Shown here: positions 61,547 to 64,000 of the stretch, piece by piece | Layout of the letters: each line of letters opens with the position of its first letter | How positions within the stretch are numbered: position 1 is the first letter of the stretch | Source: Clostridium hydrogenum | GTDB taxonomy: Bacteria; Bacillota; Clostridia; Clostridiales; Clostridiaceae | Assembly: GCF_021432385.1 (NCBI RefSeq) | Contig: NZ_JAEACT010000003.1 | Location: 372,001-436,000, forward strand | Length of the DNA stretch: 64,000 nt | Direction: 5' to 3' | The notes under the pieces: generated by a model | Databases searched by the model: none | The model's input: only the letters and a program-made list of their open reading frames with translations | Told to the model about the DNA's origin: nothing | Position numbers and translations under genes: made by a program

Positions 61547-61751
61547 CAGAGTAGAGAGTAAAGAGTAGAGTGAATGATGATTTTCTTCCGCTTTGCTACA
61601 GAAAATCTTAAAACTTATTTTTTGATTGCTTACGCAATCGTAGCATTAATTCTATTCAGCGAAGCTGACAACAGTTAAGTTTAAGATTTACCTAACGCAA
61701 GGAAAGGTAAATCATCCTTCACTGTACGCTGTACTCCGTCATCTGTACTCT
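61547..61751. repeat. Family 2 foldback, copy 2d
   Basis: Outer arms CAGAGTAGAGAGTAAAGAGT / GTACTCCGTCATCTGTACTC, then GATGATTTTCTTCCGCTTTG / AAGGAAAGGTAAATCATCC, AGAAAATCTTAAAACTTA / TAAGTTTAAGATTTACC, enclosing GATTGCTTACGCAATC and TTCAGCGAAGCTGA stem-loops. It ends 8 bases from the DUF2500 stop codon. Confidence 0.82.
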
Positions 61752-61758
61752 AAATACT

Positions 61759-62145
61759 TTATAACATCCTTTCAAACTTCAAATATCTTCTTCCTTGAAA
61801 AGTCAATCTCCCCCTATCCTGTTCTGCTATCATAGCATATTCATTACTTTTAACTTTAAATTCCATTCTATCTCCGCTCTCAATTTCAAAGGTTAAAAAA
61901 TATGAAGTATTTGAATTTACATTGGACATGTTATTCTCATCAAATTGCGTATGTGATGATACATTTTCTCTTCTAGCCACAACTTTAGCATTAACAGTTA
62001 ACCTTGGCTGTGAATTATTGTAGTTCCAAGTTATAATTCCTTTCATTATACTAATGATTAAAACAATAAAAATTAGTGCAATAATACCAATAAAGAAAAA
62101 TTGATAAACATCAAAGCCCCCCATAGGATTGTCAAATGGCAGCAT
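61759..62145 (-). CDS. DUF2500 domain-containing membrane protein
   Basis: A 128-aa protein with one membrane helix (about residues 15-38) and a C-terminal beta domain with LTVNAKVVARRENVSSHT, TSYFLTFEIESGDRMEFKVK and GRLTFQGRRYLKFER, the DUF2500 pattern. Function unknown. The soluble domain follows the single anchor; topology is not certain. AAAGGGGGAAAAGCT precedes the ATG. Confidence 0.87.
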   Translation of the reverse strand: MLPFDNPMGGFDVYQFFFIGIIALIFIVLIISIMKGIITWNYNNSQPRLTVNAKVVARRENVSSHTQFDENNMSNVNSNTSYFLTFEIESGDRMEFKVKSNEYAMIAEQDRGRLTFQGRRYLKFERML

Positions 62146-62280
62146 AGCTTTTCCCCCTTTAAATTCTTAATAATATAATTAATTATACTATGTCTTAACA
62201 CCTTATACTAGAAATTAATAGTAAAAATGGCCCTTTATTTTCATGTAGCTTAACGCAAAAACTCCTCGGTTTTATTGCAT

Positions 62281-62315
62281 AAAAAAAACTGCAGTTATAA
62301 TACTGCAGTCTTTTT
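62281..62315 (-). terminator. Terminator after the 6-phospho-beta-glucosidase gene
   Basis: AAAAAGACTGCAG and CTGCAGTTTTTTTT pair around TATTATAA on the minus strand, 5 bases after the stop codon. Confidence 0.88.
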
Positions 62316-62319
62316 ACCA

Positions 62320-63801
<1,482 letters not shown>

Positions 63802-63960
63802 TTATTCACCCTCCAATTCTAATTTTTGACCATTTATTTCTACAACCCTTTTGTACCAATAAAAACTATCTTTCTTTAATCTCTTTAGTATCTCCTTCAT
63901 AGGATAATTTGTAATTCCGTAAATCATATAACCAATCATAAATTCTTTACATATGAAAAA
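63802..63960 (-). pseudogene. Remnant of a second GH1 gene (C-terminal end)
   Basis: The frame ending at TAA 63804-63802 reads ...YGITNYPMKEILKRLKKDSF, then [32 protein letters not shown] matches the C-terminus of GH1 phospho-glucosidases, but the sequence before it (MIGYMIYGITNYPM) does not match the barrel, and a stop lies upstream near the window edge. Its tail supplies the GGAGGG ribosome binding site of the intact GH1 gene. Probably the scar of a deletion between tandem GH1 genes. Confidence 0.6.
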
Positions 63961-64000
63961 TATAACTATATTATTTAATATTCCAAAATGATGTTACTTC

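Overview
The window looks like chromosome from a low-GC, anaerobic, fermentative Firmicute, most likely Clostridium sensu stricto. The reasons are the A+T-rich sequence with AGGAGG-type ribosome binding sites, pyruvate formate-lyase, hybrid cluster protein, a 2-enoate/dienoyl reductase with an Fe-S cluster, oleate hydratase, several nitroreductases, DUF4317 and CD3324-type proteins, and a very high density of intergenic palindromic repeats. The species cannot be fixed from the sequence alone. No rRNA, tRNA or CRISPR array was seen.

Layout. 1-7.6 kb: a sugar isomerase (cut by the window edge), an FAD amine oxidase-like enzyme and a chemoreceptor in one minus-strand run, then a nitroreductase, a HAD phosphatase with a divergent DeoR regulator, and a membrane protein with a low-complexity tail. 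7.9-17.7 kb: sugar and fermentation genes, namely GH51 arabinofuranosidase, a Cys-rich Crp/Fnr regulator, pflB, and an oxidoreductase-rpiA-oxidoreductase operon behind a PRD-type regulator. 17.7-26.7 kb: housekeeping genes (hcp, an rpiB-like gene, AI-2E exporter, ilvE, a radical SAM protein, DUF4317) separated by large nested hairpin repeats. 26.9-34.9 kb: a chemoreceptor and oleate hydratase that share a duplicated promoter, with a TetR gene between them, then decayed fragments, a GNAT enzyme, and a ketopantoate reductase-like gene divergent from MarR.

35.1-47.1 kb is the accessory part: a 12-kb island between two 14-bp direct repeats that resemble the tmRNA 3' tail. It carries an unrecognised 552-aa protein with a defence-like layout, two tiny membrane peptides, a complete IS1182-family element, a wrecked serine recombinase, a wrecked IS3-family element, a DNA methyltransferase paired with a BamHI-like restriction endonuclease, an IS256-family element, and an AIPR abortive-infection protein. 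The IS256-type element landed inside the terminator between the endonuclease and AIPR genes and left a 9-bp target duplication.

47.1-64 kb: a LysR gene broken by a hairpin element next to a DJ-1/PfpI gene, a chloramphenicol acetyltransferase-like gene, queT plus a methyltransferase behind a class I preQ1 riboswitch, an amino acid permease, an Fe-S flavin enoate reductase divergent from a PucR regulator, an FtsX lacking its outer domain, more redox enzymes (nitroreductases, DsbA/FrnE-like), and a GH1 6-phospho-beta-glucosidase at the edge.

The most unusual material is (a) the defence island and (b) several families of long foldback repeats. In these, some modules are conserved between copies while other stem modules differ between copies yet stay self-complementary within each copy. 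Some sit inside a smaller mobile repeat whose ends match those of the resident IS1182 element.
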